Of a stretch of DNA of 64,000 nt, positions 17,517 through 26,261 are shown piece after piece. The notes under the pieces were generated by a model. It was not told the origin of the DNA and searched no databases. It saw nothing but the letters and a program-made list of their open reading frames with translations. Origin of the DNA: Acidimicrobiaceae bacterium (lineage in GTDB: Bacteria > Actinomycetota > Acidimicrobiia > Acidimicrobiales > Ilumatobacteraceae); NCBI GenBank assembly GCA_024641005.1, contig JAHEDX010000004.1, forward strand, positions 31,706 through 95,705, read 5' to 3'. The position numbers and the translations under genes are program-made. Position 1 is the first letter of the stretch; each line of letters begins with the position of its first letter.

Positions 17517-19091
17517 ATGACGTCGCCGCTCCACGACCCGCCTCTGTTCCCTCACCTGGTCATCCGAAGCCTCGAAGCCCGCGAAGACGAACCCTGCATC
17601 CACCTCGCCGGTCGGGTCGCGACGTACGGAGAGATCCGACGTCGTACGAGCCAGCTGGTGCAGGCCCAGCGTTCCCGCGGCGTCACCCTCGGGACGCGGT
17701 TGGCCGTGCTGTCGAAGAACCGACCGGAGGTGCTCACCAACCTCACCGCGTCGCTCGTGAACGGTTGCGTGATCACGCCGCTGCACCCGATGGGATCGTT
17801 CTCCGACCACGCTTACGTGATCGGCGACGCCGAGATCGAGTGCCTCGTGTTCGACGCCGACCATTTCTCCGAACGGGCGAGCGAGTTGCGTGCGCAGTAC
17901 CCGAATCTCGTGCTGCTCGGGTTCGGGCCCAACGACGTCGGCGACGACTACCTGGCGCTCGCCGACCAGTACGAACCGGCGCCGCTCGAGGCGCCGGACG
18001 TGCGGCCCGACGACCTGTGCACGATCGTGTACACCGGCGGCACCACGGGGCGTCCCAAAGGTGTGCTGATGAGTCATCGCGTCTGGCAGGCGATGACGTG
18101 GATCCAGATCGCGGAGTGGGAGCTGCCCCACGAACTCCGCATGGCGATCGCCACGCCACTGTCGCACGCGGCGATGTCGTTGGTCGCTCCGGTGTTGGTC
18201 TCGGGTGGGGCGTTCTACGTGATGGAGGCGTTCAGTCCGGCCGGGTTCTTCGACCTCGTCGAGCAACACCGGATCACGGCGACGCTGATCGTGCCCGTCA
18301 TGCTCTACGCGCTTCAGGGGGATGCCCGCTACCGAACCGCCGACATGTCGTCGATGGAGACCGTGTTCTACGGCGCCTCACCGATGAGCCCAGCCAAGCT
18401 CGCCCAGGCGATCCGGGACTGGGGTCCGATCTTCTATCAGTTCTACGGGCAGACCGAGGCACCGATGGTCATCGCCCACCTCAAGCGTGGCGAACACGAC
18501 CTCGAGCGTCCCGAGCGTCTCGCCTCGTGCGGGCGACCCGTGCCGTGGATGCATGTCGCACTCCTCGACTCGAACGACCAACCCGTGCGGCCCGGGGCGT
18601 CGGGTGAGATCTGCACCCGGGGCCCCTTGGTGATGTCGGGCTACAAGGATCTGCCCGACGAAACCGCCGAGGCGTTGTCGGGTGACTGGCTGCACACGGG
18701 TGACGTCGGCCGCTTCGACGAAGAGGGCTACCTCTACATCGTCGACCGCACCAAGGACATGGTGATCACCGGCGGCTTCAACGTCTTCCCCCGGGAGGTC
18801 GAAGACGTCATCAGCGCTCACCCCGCCGTGAGCATGGTGATGGTCATCGGTGTGCCCGACGATAAATGGGGCGAGGCGGTCAAGGCGGTCGTCGTGCTCC
18901 AGCCCGGACACGAAGCATCCGATGACCTGACGCGAGAACTGCAGCAGTTGGTCAAGTCCCACAAGGGCTCGCAGCAAGCACCCAAGACGATCGACTATGT
19001 CGACTCCCTGCCGCTGACCCCCGTCGGCAAACCCGACAAGAAGGCGGTCCGGTCCGGGTACTGGTCCGAGACCGGGCGGGCGGTCTCGTAG
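17517..19091 (+). CDS. AMP-dependent acyl-CoA synthetase / ligase
   Basis: 524 residues from the ATG at 17517 (GTG alternatives lie just upstream). It activates a carboxylic acid to acyl-AMP and then acyl-CoA. Core motifs are intact: YTGGTTGRPKGV (phosphate loop), YGQTEAP, the hinge GDWLHTGDVGRFDEEGYLYI with DRTKDMVITGG, and the C-terminal catalytic lysine in TPVGKPDKKAVR. It resembles medium/long-chain and aromatic acid ligases of actinobacteria. It closes the carboxylase/SDR block and is followed by a terminator hairpin before the convergent binding-protein gene. The substrate is probably the acid imported by the adjacent ABC system, by inference. Confidence 0.93.
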   Translation: MTSPLHDPPLFPHLVIRSLEAREDEPCIHLAGRVATYGEIRRRTSQLVQAQRSRGVTLGTRLAVLSKNRPEVLTNLTASLVNGCVITPLHPMGSFSDHAYVIGDAEIECLVFDADHFSERASELRAQYPNLVLLGFGPNDVGDDYLALADQYEPAPLEAPDVRPDDLCTIVYTGGTTGRPKGVLMSHRVWQAMTWIQIAEWELPHELRMAIATPLSHAAMSLVAPVLVSGGAFYVMEAFSPAGFFDLVEQHRITATLIVPVMLYALQGDARYRTADMSSMETVFYGASPMSPAKLAQAIRDWGPIFYQFYGQTEAPMVIAHLKRGEHDLERPERLASCGRPVPWMHVALLDSNDQPVRPGASGEICTRGPLVMSGYKDLPDETAEALSGDWLHTGDVGRFDEEGYLYIVDRTKDMVITGGFNVFPREVEDVISAHPAVSMVMVIGVPDDKWGEAVKAVVVLQPGHEASDDLTRELQQLVKSHKGSQQAPKTIDYVDSLPLTPVGKPDKKAVRSGYWSETGRAVS

Positions 19092-19111
19092 ACCAGGGCC
19101 CGGACGCGAAA

Positions 19112-19151
19112 CGGCTCGGCCCGCCGGCACCCGGTGGGGTGGGGCGAGCCG
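19112..19151. terminator. GC-rich hairpin between convergent genes
   Basis: CGGCTCG (19112-19118) pairs with CGAGCCG (19145-19151), extended by three G-C pairs after one mismatch. It lies between the ends of the acyl-CoA ligase (plus) and the binding protein (minus) and would serve both strands. No U-tract is visible, as is usual in actinobacteria. Confidence 0.6.
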
Positions 19152-19181
19152 AGCCGTGCGCTCGGAGTTCGTGTCAGCGGA

Positions 19182-20516
19182 TCAGTCGGCGATCCCCATC
19201 GCCAGATTGCCGACGTCCTCGAAACCGCCGTCCAACGGAACGACCTTGCCGTTGTCGAGCGTGCTGTACACGACGCTGCGGTTGAACAGACGCTGGTAGC
19301 CGTCGAGCCCGTCGGTCCATTCCTGGGTGAAGTCGAGCACCGGCACCATGCCGTTGAGGTCGAGACTGGACGTGGTCGATGCCGCTTGGTAGAACGACTC
19401 GGCGGTCACATCGCCATCGATCGACTCGGCGATCTTGGTGAAGCCGACGAATGCTGCCCACGTGCCCATGCCACCCAGACTGTTGTAGTCGAGTGCGCTG
19501 GTGTCGAGGCCGGCCTCGTCGAGCGCCACCCGGTACTCGGACCACGGGTCGGTCGAGATGTCGGGGTACATGCCCACGATGATGTCACCGTCGGTCGCAG
19601 CCTCGTTCCCCTTGGCGGACACCTCGTTGAGGTTGCCCTGGGGGCCGTACTGGCGAGCCTCGGTACCCGACTGGGTCCACGCCGTGTTCCAGGTGATGAA
19701 GGGCGTCTCGGAGACGATGACGATCACACAGTCGGCGTCACCGCTGGTTGCCTTGGCCACTTCGGCCGAATAGTCCTGAGCGGTCGGTGGGAGGATCACG
19801 ACCTCACCGAAGCTCTTGCCCAGCGCCTTGATCGCGTTCTCCATCGGCGGGATGAAGATCTGGGCTCCGTCGATGATCACGGCGTTGATGTTCTGGCAAC
19901 CGTCGTCGACCGCCTTCTTCACCGCTCCGACCGCATACATCGGCTGGTTGCCGATGTTGAACGAGTACGGGCTGGTGAGCTCGGACGGTGTGATCGGGCA
20001 GCAGGCCCCGAACCATGTGATGCTCGATTCGGCGATGACCGGAACGATCGACTCTGCGAAGTAGGTGAACGAACCGACGATGGAGACCATGCCCTCCTCG
20101 ACCGCCTGACGTGCGCAGGTGGTCGCAACGGCCGGATCGAACTGCTCATCACAGACGGTGACCTCGAGCGGATGCCCGGCGACACCACCACGAGCGTTGA
20201 TGTACGTCGCGTACGCCTCGGCGGTGTTGGCGATGTTCTCGTAGGTCGGCCCGGCCGCGTTGAGCGTCGTCACGGTCATGACCTTGATGGGGTCGCCGGT
20301 CGGTTCGGTCGGTGCGTCGGTGGACGTGGGTGCGTCGGTGGCCGTGGGTGCGTCGGTGGCGGTGGGTGCGTCGGTAGCCGTGGGTGCGTCGGTGGCGTCG
20401 GGTGCGGTGGTCGTGTCATCGTCGCCGCCACAGGCAGCCAGCGTGAGCGCGATCGCCACGAGCGGCGCGACCATCGTCCGCAAGGATCGTGTGCGGTGAG
20501 CAGGTGCTCTGGTCAT
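19182..20516 (-). CDS. Branched-chain-amino-acid-type ABC substrate-binding lipoprotein (LivK-like)
   Basis: 444 residues from the ATG at 20516 (GAGGGGG upstream). It has a lipoprotein signal with lipobox LTLAAC, then a low-complexity linker built from ATDAPT-type hexads, then a type-I periplasmic-binding fold (about residues 75-440). It would capture the substrate outside the membrane for the fused permease/ATPase encoded divergently. LivK-type proteins in actinobacteria bind amino acids, amides, urea, aromatic or other carboxylic acids, so the ligand cannot be assigned. A Cys-Cys pair (GACCPI) is unusual and may form a vicinal disulfide. Confidence 0.92.
   Translation of the reverse strand: MTRAPAHRTRSLRTMVAPLVAIALTLAACGGDDDTTTAPDATDAPTATDAPTATDAPTATDAPTSTDAPTEPTGDPIKVMTVTTLNAAGPTYENIANTAEAYATYINARGGVAGHPLEVTVCDEQFDPAVATTCARQAVEEGMVSIVGSFTYFAESIVPVIAESSITWFGACCPITPSELTSPYSFNIGNQPMYAVGAVKKAVDDGCQNINAVIIDGAQIFIPPMENAIKALGKSFGEVVILPPTAQDYSAEVAKATSGDADCVIVIVSETPFITWNTAWTQSGTEARQYGPQGNLNEVSAKGNEAATDGDIIVGMYPDISTDPWSEYRVALDEAGLDTSALDYNSLGGMGTWAAFVGFTKIAESIDGDVTAESFYQAASTTSSLDLNGMVPVLDFTQEWTDGLDGYQRLFNRSVVYSTLDNGKVVPLDGGFEDVGNLAMGIAD
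20311..20400 (+). repeat. 18-bp tandem repeat, five copies, in the binding-protein linker
   Basis: The unit GGTGCGTCGGTGGCCGTG repeats five times in register (starts at 20311, 20329, 20347, 20365 and 20383) with one to three changes. It encodes the ATDAPT hexads of the linker between lipid anchor and binding domain. The repeat number probably varies between strains and sets tether length. Confidence 0.9.
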
Positions 20517-20614
20517 GTCAATTGTCCCCCTCTTGCTTGTTTGGCACGCCAGGTCTGCCCGATTCGGCAGCGACAGGACCCCTTGCGCCTTGGATGTCGT
20601 CATTCCATCACAAA

Positions 20615-20625
20615 ACATCCAATGT
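20615..20625 (-). promoter_or_regulatory. Near-palindrome ACATTGGATGT in the divergent importer promoter region
   Basis: Read on the minus strand, this 11-mer differs by one base from ACATCGGATGT upstream of the acyl-CoA ligase. It lies about 100 nt before the binding-protein start. A partial match (CGATCCGATGT, 20759-20769) lies about 40 nt before the permease start. Confidence 0.4.
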
Positions 20626-20734
20626 CCGCTATGTCGGAGCAACGAGGTGACGAGTCGGCTCGATAGCGGGAGATGCAGCGTCTTCGCTGGTCAACGAACC
20701 GAACCTCCGATACGTCGGCGAGGTGGCGGTGCGT

Positions 20735-20742
20735 TATACGAT
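20735..20742 (+). promoter_or_regulatory. -10-like TATACGAT upstream of the fused importer gene
   Basis: TATACGAT is the most A/T-rich stretch of the plus-strand spacer and lies about 65 nt before the permease ATG. No clear -35 is seen. Confidence 0.3.
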
Positions 20743-20806
20743 CGCCTGACGCGTCGACCGATCCGATGTCTGGGTGTGCCCGGCACGGAACGGCGAGAGG
20801 GGGACG

Positions 20807-23551
20807 ATGAACGAGGTCATCAGGTTCGCACTGTTGGGGTTGGGTGTCGGCGCGCTCTACGCGTTGGCGTCGCAGGGACTGATCGTCATCTACCGCGGTA
20901 CCGGTGTGCTGAACTTCTCGCTCGGTGCCACGGCGATCGCCGGCGTCTTCCTGCAGTGGGAGTTGCAGTACGAGCAGGGGTGGCCGTTCTTGGCCGCATC
21001 GTTGGCGGGCATCGCGCTGTCGGCGTTGCTCGGTGCGCTGACCCACTGGGTGATCATGCGGCCGTTGCGCCGTGCGAGCTCACTCATCCGTGTGATCGCC
21101 ACGCTCGGGGTCTTGATCACGATCCAGGCCGGAGTGGTGATCCGCTACGGCTCGAACCCGCGACAGATCGAGAGTTGGTTGCCGACGAACCGGGTGACGC
21201 TGTGGGGCGATGTCGCCATCACCGTCGACCGGCTGATCCTCATGGCGATCGCGAGCGCGTCGGCGTTCGGCCTGTGGCTGCTCTATCGCGCCACCCAGTT
21301 CGGGCTCGCCACCGAGGCGGTGTCCGAGAGCGAACGCTCTGCCTCCGCTGTAGGGGTGTCACCGAACCAGGTCGCGCTCGTGAACTGGGCGCTCGGCTCA
21401 GCGCTCGCCGCGATGGCCGGAATCCTCGTCGTTCCGATCATCACCTTGCAGGTGACAGCGATGACAGGTCTGGTGTTGGCGGCGCTCGCCGCGGCACTGG
21501 TGGCCGACTTCAGGTCCTTCCCGATCGCCACAGCGGCTGGTCTCGTGCTCGGGATCGGGCAGACGTTGGTCGGTCGCTTCGTCGACCAGCAGGGCCTCGG
21601 CCCGTCGCTGCCGTTCCTGGTCATCATCGTGTTCCTGGTGTTGCGCGGTCGGTCGATCCCGCTGCGTGACTACTTCTTGCGAGAACTGCCGATGGTGGGG
21701 AACGGTCGCATGTCGTGGGACTGGACGATCTTCGCGTCCGGCGCCGTCGTCTTCATCATGTTGACGAAGCAGACGAAATGGATCGACGCCTTCACCGTCT
21801 CCTTGGGCGTGGCGATCGTCCTGCTCTCGATCGTGGTCTTGACCGGTTATGCCGGCCAGCTGTCGCTCGCCCAGTATGCGATCGCCGGCTTCGGTGCCTA
21901 TGTCGCAGGTCGACTGGTCGCGGTCTTCGACATCCCCTTCCTGCTGGGTCTGGCCGCCGGGGTGGCAGCCGCCGTCCCGCTCGGCGTGCTCTTCGGGTTG
22001 CCTGCCGTGAGGACCAGAGGCATCAACCTCGCAATCGTCACACTCGGCCTGGGGACGACGATGGAACTCATGTTGTTCCGCAACCGCGACTACACCGGCG
22101 GTGTCCAAGGCACCCAGGTCGGGAACCCCGAGATCTTCGGCTATGACATCGGTTCCATCAATCATCCCGAGCGCTACGGCATCTTCGTGTTGGCGATGGC
22201 GCTGTTGGCGGTGTGGGTGGTGGCCAATGTCAGGCGGGGTCGCAGCGGCCGGCGTCTCATCGCGGTTCGCACCAACGAGCGGGCGGCAGCCGCGCTCGGC
22301 ATCGATGTGATGCTCGCCAAACTGTTTGCCTTCGCGCTCGCCTCCGCGATCGCGGCGCTCGGCGGCATCCTGCTGGCGTTCCGCCTCAGTTCGATCAGCT
22401 ATCAGTCCTTCAGCAACTACACGTCGATCACCTATGTCGGGCTCGCACTGCTCGGCGGTGTCGGCTATTTGCTCGGTGCGTTCGTCGGCTCGACGATGGC
22501 GACGGCCGGAGTCAGCCAGGAGGTGCTCGAGTCGACCTGGGGTGGAGTCGGGCGCTGGATCCAGCTGATCAGCGGCATCGCGATCCTGCTGACGGTGCTG
22601 GGCTACAAGGATGGTGTGGCCGCCGAATGGGACCGGCTGTACACGTTGTTCAAGCGGTCGAAGAAGTGGGGACGTCCGTACACGATCGAACTCGAGGACG
22701 TCGCCGACACGGCTGCCGACGCCGATCACCCGGCGTTGGTGCCACCCCGCACGCTCTCTGTCGAAGGGTTGACGGTGCAGTACGGGGCCGTTGTTGCCGT
22801 CGATGATGTCAGCTTCCGGCTCGAGCCCGGTCGGATCACCGGCCTGATCGGGCCGAACGGTGCCGGTAAGACGTCGCTCATCGATGCGTTGAGCGGGTTC
22901 ACCCCCGCCTCTGGCCGGGTGGTGCTCGAGGGCCTCGATCTCAGCGCGGAGCCGGCGGTCAAGCGGGCCCGCGCCGGGCTCGCGAGATCGTTCCAGTCGC
23001 TCGAGTTGTTCGAGGACTCGACCGTCTTCGAGAACATCAGCGTGGCCGCCGACCCACAGGATCTCCGCTCGTACGTGCGAGATCTCGTGTGGCCGGTCAA
23101 TCCACCGTTCCCGGCCGAGGTCGTGCGGGCGATCGTCGAGTTCCAGCTCGACGACGAACTCCATCGTGACGTCAAGGACCTGTCGTACGGCAAGCGTCGA
23201 CTGTTGGCGATCGCCAGGGCCGTGGCGATGCATCCCAGCGTGATCCTGCTCGACGAGCCGGCAGCGGGCCTGAGTTCGGCGGAGACCGCCGAGTTGGGTC
23301 GGGTGGTGCGGCGCTTGGCCGACGAGTGGGGGATGGCGGTTCTGGTCGTCGAGCACGACATGAACTTCGTGATGGAGGTCTGCGACGAGGTGATCGTCCT
23401 CGACTTCGGGCGGCTGATCGCAGACGGCACGCCCGAGGAAGTTCGCTCCGACCCTGCCGTCATCGTCGCCTATCTCGGTCTCGACACCGATCACGAACCA
23501 GACGGTTCCCCGGTGTCGTTGCCGACACACGTCGCCGGAGGTGGATCATGA
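20807..23551 (+). CDS. Triple fusion: LivH-type permease + LivM-type permease + LivG-type ATPase
   Basis: 914 residues from the ATG at 20807 (GAGAGGGGG upstream). Residues about 1-290 form a LivH-like permease (many membrane spans, RGTGVLNFSLGA near the start). About 305-600 is a LivM-like permease (TGYAGQLSLAQYAIAGFGAY and a conserved RTRGINLAIVTLGLG). About 650-905 is the LivG ATPase (Walker A GPNGAGKTS, signature DLSYGKRRLLAIARA, Walker B VILLDEPAAGLS, switch His in VVEHDM). These are normally two or three separate polypeptides. The fusion fixes one H, one M and one G per transporter half. The stop overlaps the start of the second ATPase. The divergent binding protein supplies the substrate. 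Confidence 0.93.
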   Translation: MNEVIRFALLGLGVGALYALASQGLIVIYRGTGVLNFSLGATAIAGVFLQWELQYEQGWPFLAASLAGIALSALLGALTHWVIMRPLRRASSLIRVIATLGVLITIQAGVVIRYGSNPRQIESWLPTNRVTLWGDVAITVDRLILMAIASASAFGLWLLYRATQFGLATEAVSESERSASAVGVSPNQVALVNWALGSALAAMAGILVVPIITLQVTAMTGLVLAALAAALVADFRSFPIATAAGLVLGIGQTLVGRFVDQQGLGPSLPFLVIIVFLVLRGRSIPLRDYFLRELPMVGNGRMSWDWTIFASGAVVFIMLTKQTKWIDAFTVSLGVAIVLLSIVVLTGYAGQLSLAQYAIAGFGAYVAGRLVAVFDIPFLLGLAAGVAAAVPLGVLFGLPAVRTRGINLAIVTLGLGTTMELMLFRNRDYTGGVQGTQVGNPEIFGYDIGSINHPERYGIFVLAMALLAVWVVANVRRGRSGRRLIAVRTNERAAAALGIDVMLAKLFAFALASAIAALGGILLAFRLSSISYQSFSNYTSITYVGLALLGGVGYLLGAFVGSTMATAGVSQEVLESTWGGVGRWIQLISGIAILLTVLGYKDGVAAEWDRLYTLFKRSKKWGRPYTIELEDVADTAADADHPALVPPRTLSVEGLTVQYGAVVAVDDVSFRLEPGRITGLIGPNGAGKTSLIDALSGFTPASGRVVLEGLDLSAEPAVKRARAGLARSFQSLELFEDSTVFENISVAADPQDLRSYVRDLVWPVNPPFPAEVVRAIVEFQLDDELHRDVKDLSYGKRRLLAIARAVAMHPSVILLDEPAAGLSSAETAELGRVVRRLADEWGMAVLVVEHDMNFVMEVCDEVIVLDFGRLIADGTPEEVRSDPAVIVAYLGLDTDHEPDGSPVSLPTHVAGGGS

Positions 23552-24435
23552 GTGCCTTGCTCGAAACCCGCAGCCTCAAGGCGGGGTATCTGGGCCGAGA
23601 GGTGGTGCAAGCCGTCAACCTCAAGGTCCAGCCCGGAGAGGTGGTCTGTCTGCTCGGTCCCAACGGGGCGGGCAAGACGACCACCTTGCTCACCATCGCC
23701 GGGGAACTGGATCCGGTCGACGGCCTCGTCATGTTCAGCAACGTGCCGACCTTCACCCCGATGTACCAGCGGGTTCGCGATGGCGGAATCGGTCTGGTCA
23801 CCGAGGACCGCTTGGTGTTCACGAAGATGTCGACACGCGACAACCTGCGAATCGGGGGTGGCTCGGTCGAAAAGGCGTTGGAGTTGTTCCCCGAACTCGA
23901 GCCGCGTCTGTCGGTGCGGGGCGGCATGCTCTCGGGCGGTGAGCAGCAGATGCTGGCCCTCGCCCGTGCGTTGAGCCGCGACCCGAAGCTGCTGCTCGCG
24001 GACGAGATGTCGCTCGGGCTCGCACCCATGATCGTCGACCGCTTGCTCGGCGCGGTTCGGCGTGCCGCCGACGAACACGGAACCGGCGCGTTGATCGTCG
24101 AGCAGCATGCGCACAAGGCGTTGCGCTACAGCGACCGTATGTACCTGATGGCTCGCGGCCAGATCCTGTTGGAGTTGAGCGCCGAGGAGGCGCTCTCCCG
24201 GCTCGACGAGATCGAGGAGGCGTATCTGCGGGGCACGTCCGAGACCGAGGAAGACCACATCGAGCGGTTGCGTCGCAAGAACAAGCGCAAAGCATGGCGG
24301 CGACAACGAGTTCGCGAACGCGAGCTCCACCGACTGTCGGGGAAGACCATCTCCACCAGGAAGGAAGAAGATGACGAGTACTACTTCGAGGCTGAACGCC
24401 AGCGGCGCGAGTGGGCGCAGCGGGTGCGGAGGTAA
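23548..24435 (+). CDS. livF: LivF-type ABC ATPase with long charged C-terminal tail
   Basis: 295 residues, about 60 longer than usual LivF. The nucleotide-binding domain is complete: GPNGAGKTTTLLTIAGEL, signature LSGGEQQMLALARAL, Walker B LLLADEMSLGLAP and VEQHAHKAL. From about residue 230 a tail dense in Arg/Lys/Glu follows (for example RLRRKNKRKAWRRQRVRER), probably a long helix or coiled coil. The ATG overlaps the fused permease gene's stop (ATGA). It pairs with the LivG half to power the importer. The tail's role is unknown. Confidence 0.92.
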   Translation: MSALLETRSLKAGYLGREVVQAVNLKVQPGEVVCLLGPNGAGKTTTLLTIAGELDPVDGLVMFSNVPTFTPMYQRVRDGGIGLVTEDRLVFTKMSTRDNLRIGGGSVEKALELFPELEPRLSVRGGMLSGGEQQMLALARALSRDPKLLLADEMSLGLAPMIVDRLLGAVRRAADEHGTGALIVEQHAHKALRYSDRMYLMARGQILLELSAEEALSRLDEIEEAYLRGTSETEEDHIERLRRKNKRKAWRRQRVRERELHRLSGKTISTRKEEDDEYYFEAERQRREWAQRVRR

Positions 24436-24440
24436 CTGAC

Positions 24441-26234
24441 ATGGCATATCGCACCGCAGAGCTTCCTCCCGTGGAGCTCGACGAGTTCTCGAAGATTCCG
24501 TTCTTCGAACGCATGAAGATGCTGCAGCTCCACTGGGTGGAGGAGGGCTTCGGCACGCCGAAGCAGACGATCACGTTCTATGCGTGGAAGATCTTCTTCT
24601 ACGGGTTGTTCGGATTGATCGTCGCCGGAGCGTTCACGGCCGGGCTCGAGTTCAACAACATCGGTGGTTGGTGGGACGAACCGATCCTCTACCAGAAGCT
24701 GATGATCTGGACCATCCTGATGGAGATCCTCGGCCTGGCCGCCACGTGCGGTCCGCTGGCGTTTCACTTCGATCCGCCGATCGGAGGGGTTCTGTACTGG
24801 TGGCAGCAGGACACCCTTCGGGTACCGCCGTACCCGAAGCGTCTCCCTTTCACGCGGGGGACGCGTCGTACACCATGGGACACCGGGCTCTACAAGCTGA
24901 TCGTGTTCTGGCTGGTGATGATGCTGTTCCTCTCGGGCGAGCAGGTCGACGGGTTGCCGGAGGGCCGGGCCGGGGTGATGCCGCAGTGGGCGTTGATCGT
25001 CTATTGCTGTCTCATCTTGACGATGGGTCTGCGTGACAAGGTGGTGTTCCTGTCATCGCGCGCCGAGCAGTATGTGCCGACCCTGTTGTGCTTCGGGTTG
25101 TTCAGCAACTTCGTCGACATGGTGGTCGCCGCCAAGATCTTCATCGTCTTGATCTGGATGGGCGCCGGCTTCTCGAAGCTGCAGCACGGCTTCTCGTGCA
25201 CGGTGGCGATCATGGTGCAGAACACCCCGTGGGTCGTGTGGGACAAGTTCCGCAAGGCGACCGTGAGGGACTACCCGAACGATCTCCGGCCGTCGAAACT
25301 CACCCATTTCATGGCTCACGTCGGTGGCACCACCGCCGAGCTCGTGATGCCGCTCGTGCTGCTGTTCTCTCCGTGGCCGTGGTTGACGTGGATCGCGATC
25401 ATCTCGATGTGGATGCTCCACACCTTCATCATCTCGACCTTCCCGCTGGCGGTGCCCTTGGAGTGGAACGTCTTCTTCATGTTCTGCGCCGGGTTCCTGT
25501 TCGCCAACTTCCACGCCGGCAGCGGCTACGGGGTCGGCGACATGGATCCTGTGTTGTTGGCGATCGTCGTGTGCGGGGGGCTCGCTCCGATCGTGCTCGG
25601 AGCGTTGAAACCCGAGTACGTCTCGTTCCTGGTCGGCATGAAGCAGTACGCAGGCAACTGGGCGTCGGCGACGTTCTCTTTCCGCGACAAGTCGATGGAG
25701 GACCGCATCAACGAGCGGATCGTCAAGTCGGCTGACAACCAGATCGACCAGATCGAGCCCTTGTTCGGCAAGGAGATCTCCGAGATCTTCATCCAGAAGG
25801 CGCTCGCGTTCCGGATGATGCACCCGATGGGCCGGATGCACTACTCGGCGCTGATGCGGCACACGCCGTCGCTCGACGACCGGGTACAGCGCGAGGGAGA
25901 GTTCGTCAGCAATGTCCTGACCGGATGGAACTTCGGTGACGGCCACTGCATCGACGAACGGCTGATCAGCGGGCTGCAAGAGCGGTGTCAGTACGAGCCG
26001 GGTGACGTCGTGATCGCGTTCACCGAGTCGCAGCCGGCGTTCAACAAGAAGGTGCAGTACCGGGTGATCGACGCAGCGGTTGGTGTGGTCGAGAAGGGGT
26101 GGTATCACAATGACGATGCCTTCAACACCCAACCCTGGTTGCCCGACGGCCCGATCCCGCACACGATCACCTGGACGAGGCCCGGCTACGAGGCACCGGG
26201 GGTCGCCTACCCGGGTGCCGGTGGCCGCAGCTGA
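24441..26234 (+). CDS. DUF3556 family polytopic membrane protein
   Basis: 597 residues from the ATG at 24441, which has GGAGGTAACTGAC upstream. It starts 6 nt after the LivF stop and so belongs to the importer operon. Roughly seven or eight hydrophobic spans lie between residues 40 and 410 (for example FYGLFGLIVAGAF and KIFIVLIWMGAGF), followed by a soluble C-terminal domain of about 180 residues. The sequence matches the DUF3556 family known mainly from mycobacteria and relatives, whose function is undescribed. HF and HxxH-like strings in the membrane part (GPLAFHFDPP, KLTHFMAHVGG) could be metal or lipid sites. The operon position suggests a role in processing or transporting the imported substrate. 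Confidence 0.85.
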   Translation: MAYRTAELPPVELDEFSKIPFFERMKMLQLHWVEEGFGTPKQTITFYAWKIFFYGLFGLIVAGAFTAGLEFNNIGGWWDEPILYQKLMIWTILMEILGLAATCGPLAFHFDPPIGGVLYWWQQDTLRVPPYPKRLPFTRGTRRTPWDTGLYKLIVFWLVMMLFLSGEQVDGLPEGRAGVMPQWALIVYCCLILTMGLRDKVVFLSSRAEQYVPTLLCFGLFSNFVDMVVAAKIFIVLIWMGAGFSKLQHGFSCTVAIMVQNTPWVVWDKFRKATVRDYPNDLRPSKLTHFMAHVGGTTAELVMPLVLLFSPWPWLTWIAIISMWMLHTFIISTFPLAVPLEWNVFFMFCAGFLFANFHAGSGYGVGDMDPVLLAIVVCGGLAPIVLGALKPEYVSFLVGMKQYAGNWASATFSFRDKSMEDRINERIVKSADNQIDQIEPLFGKEISEIFIQKALAFRMMHPMGRMHYSALMRHTPSLDDRVQREGEFVSNVLTGWNFGDGHCIDERLISGLQERCQYEPGDVVIAFTESQPAFNKKVQYRVIDAAVGVVEKGWYHNDDAFNTQPWLPDGPIPHTITWTRPGYEAPGVAYPGAGGRS

Positions 26235-26261
26235 CCCGGTCGGTGAGATCAGGGTGACGTC

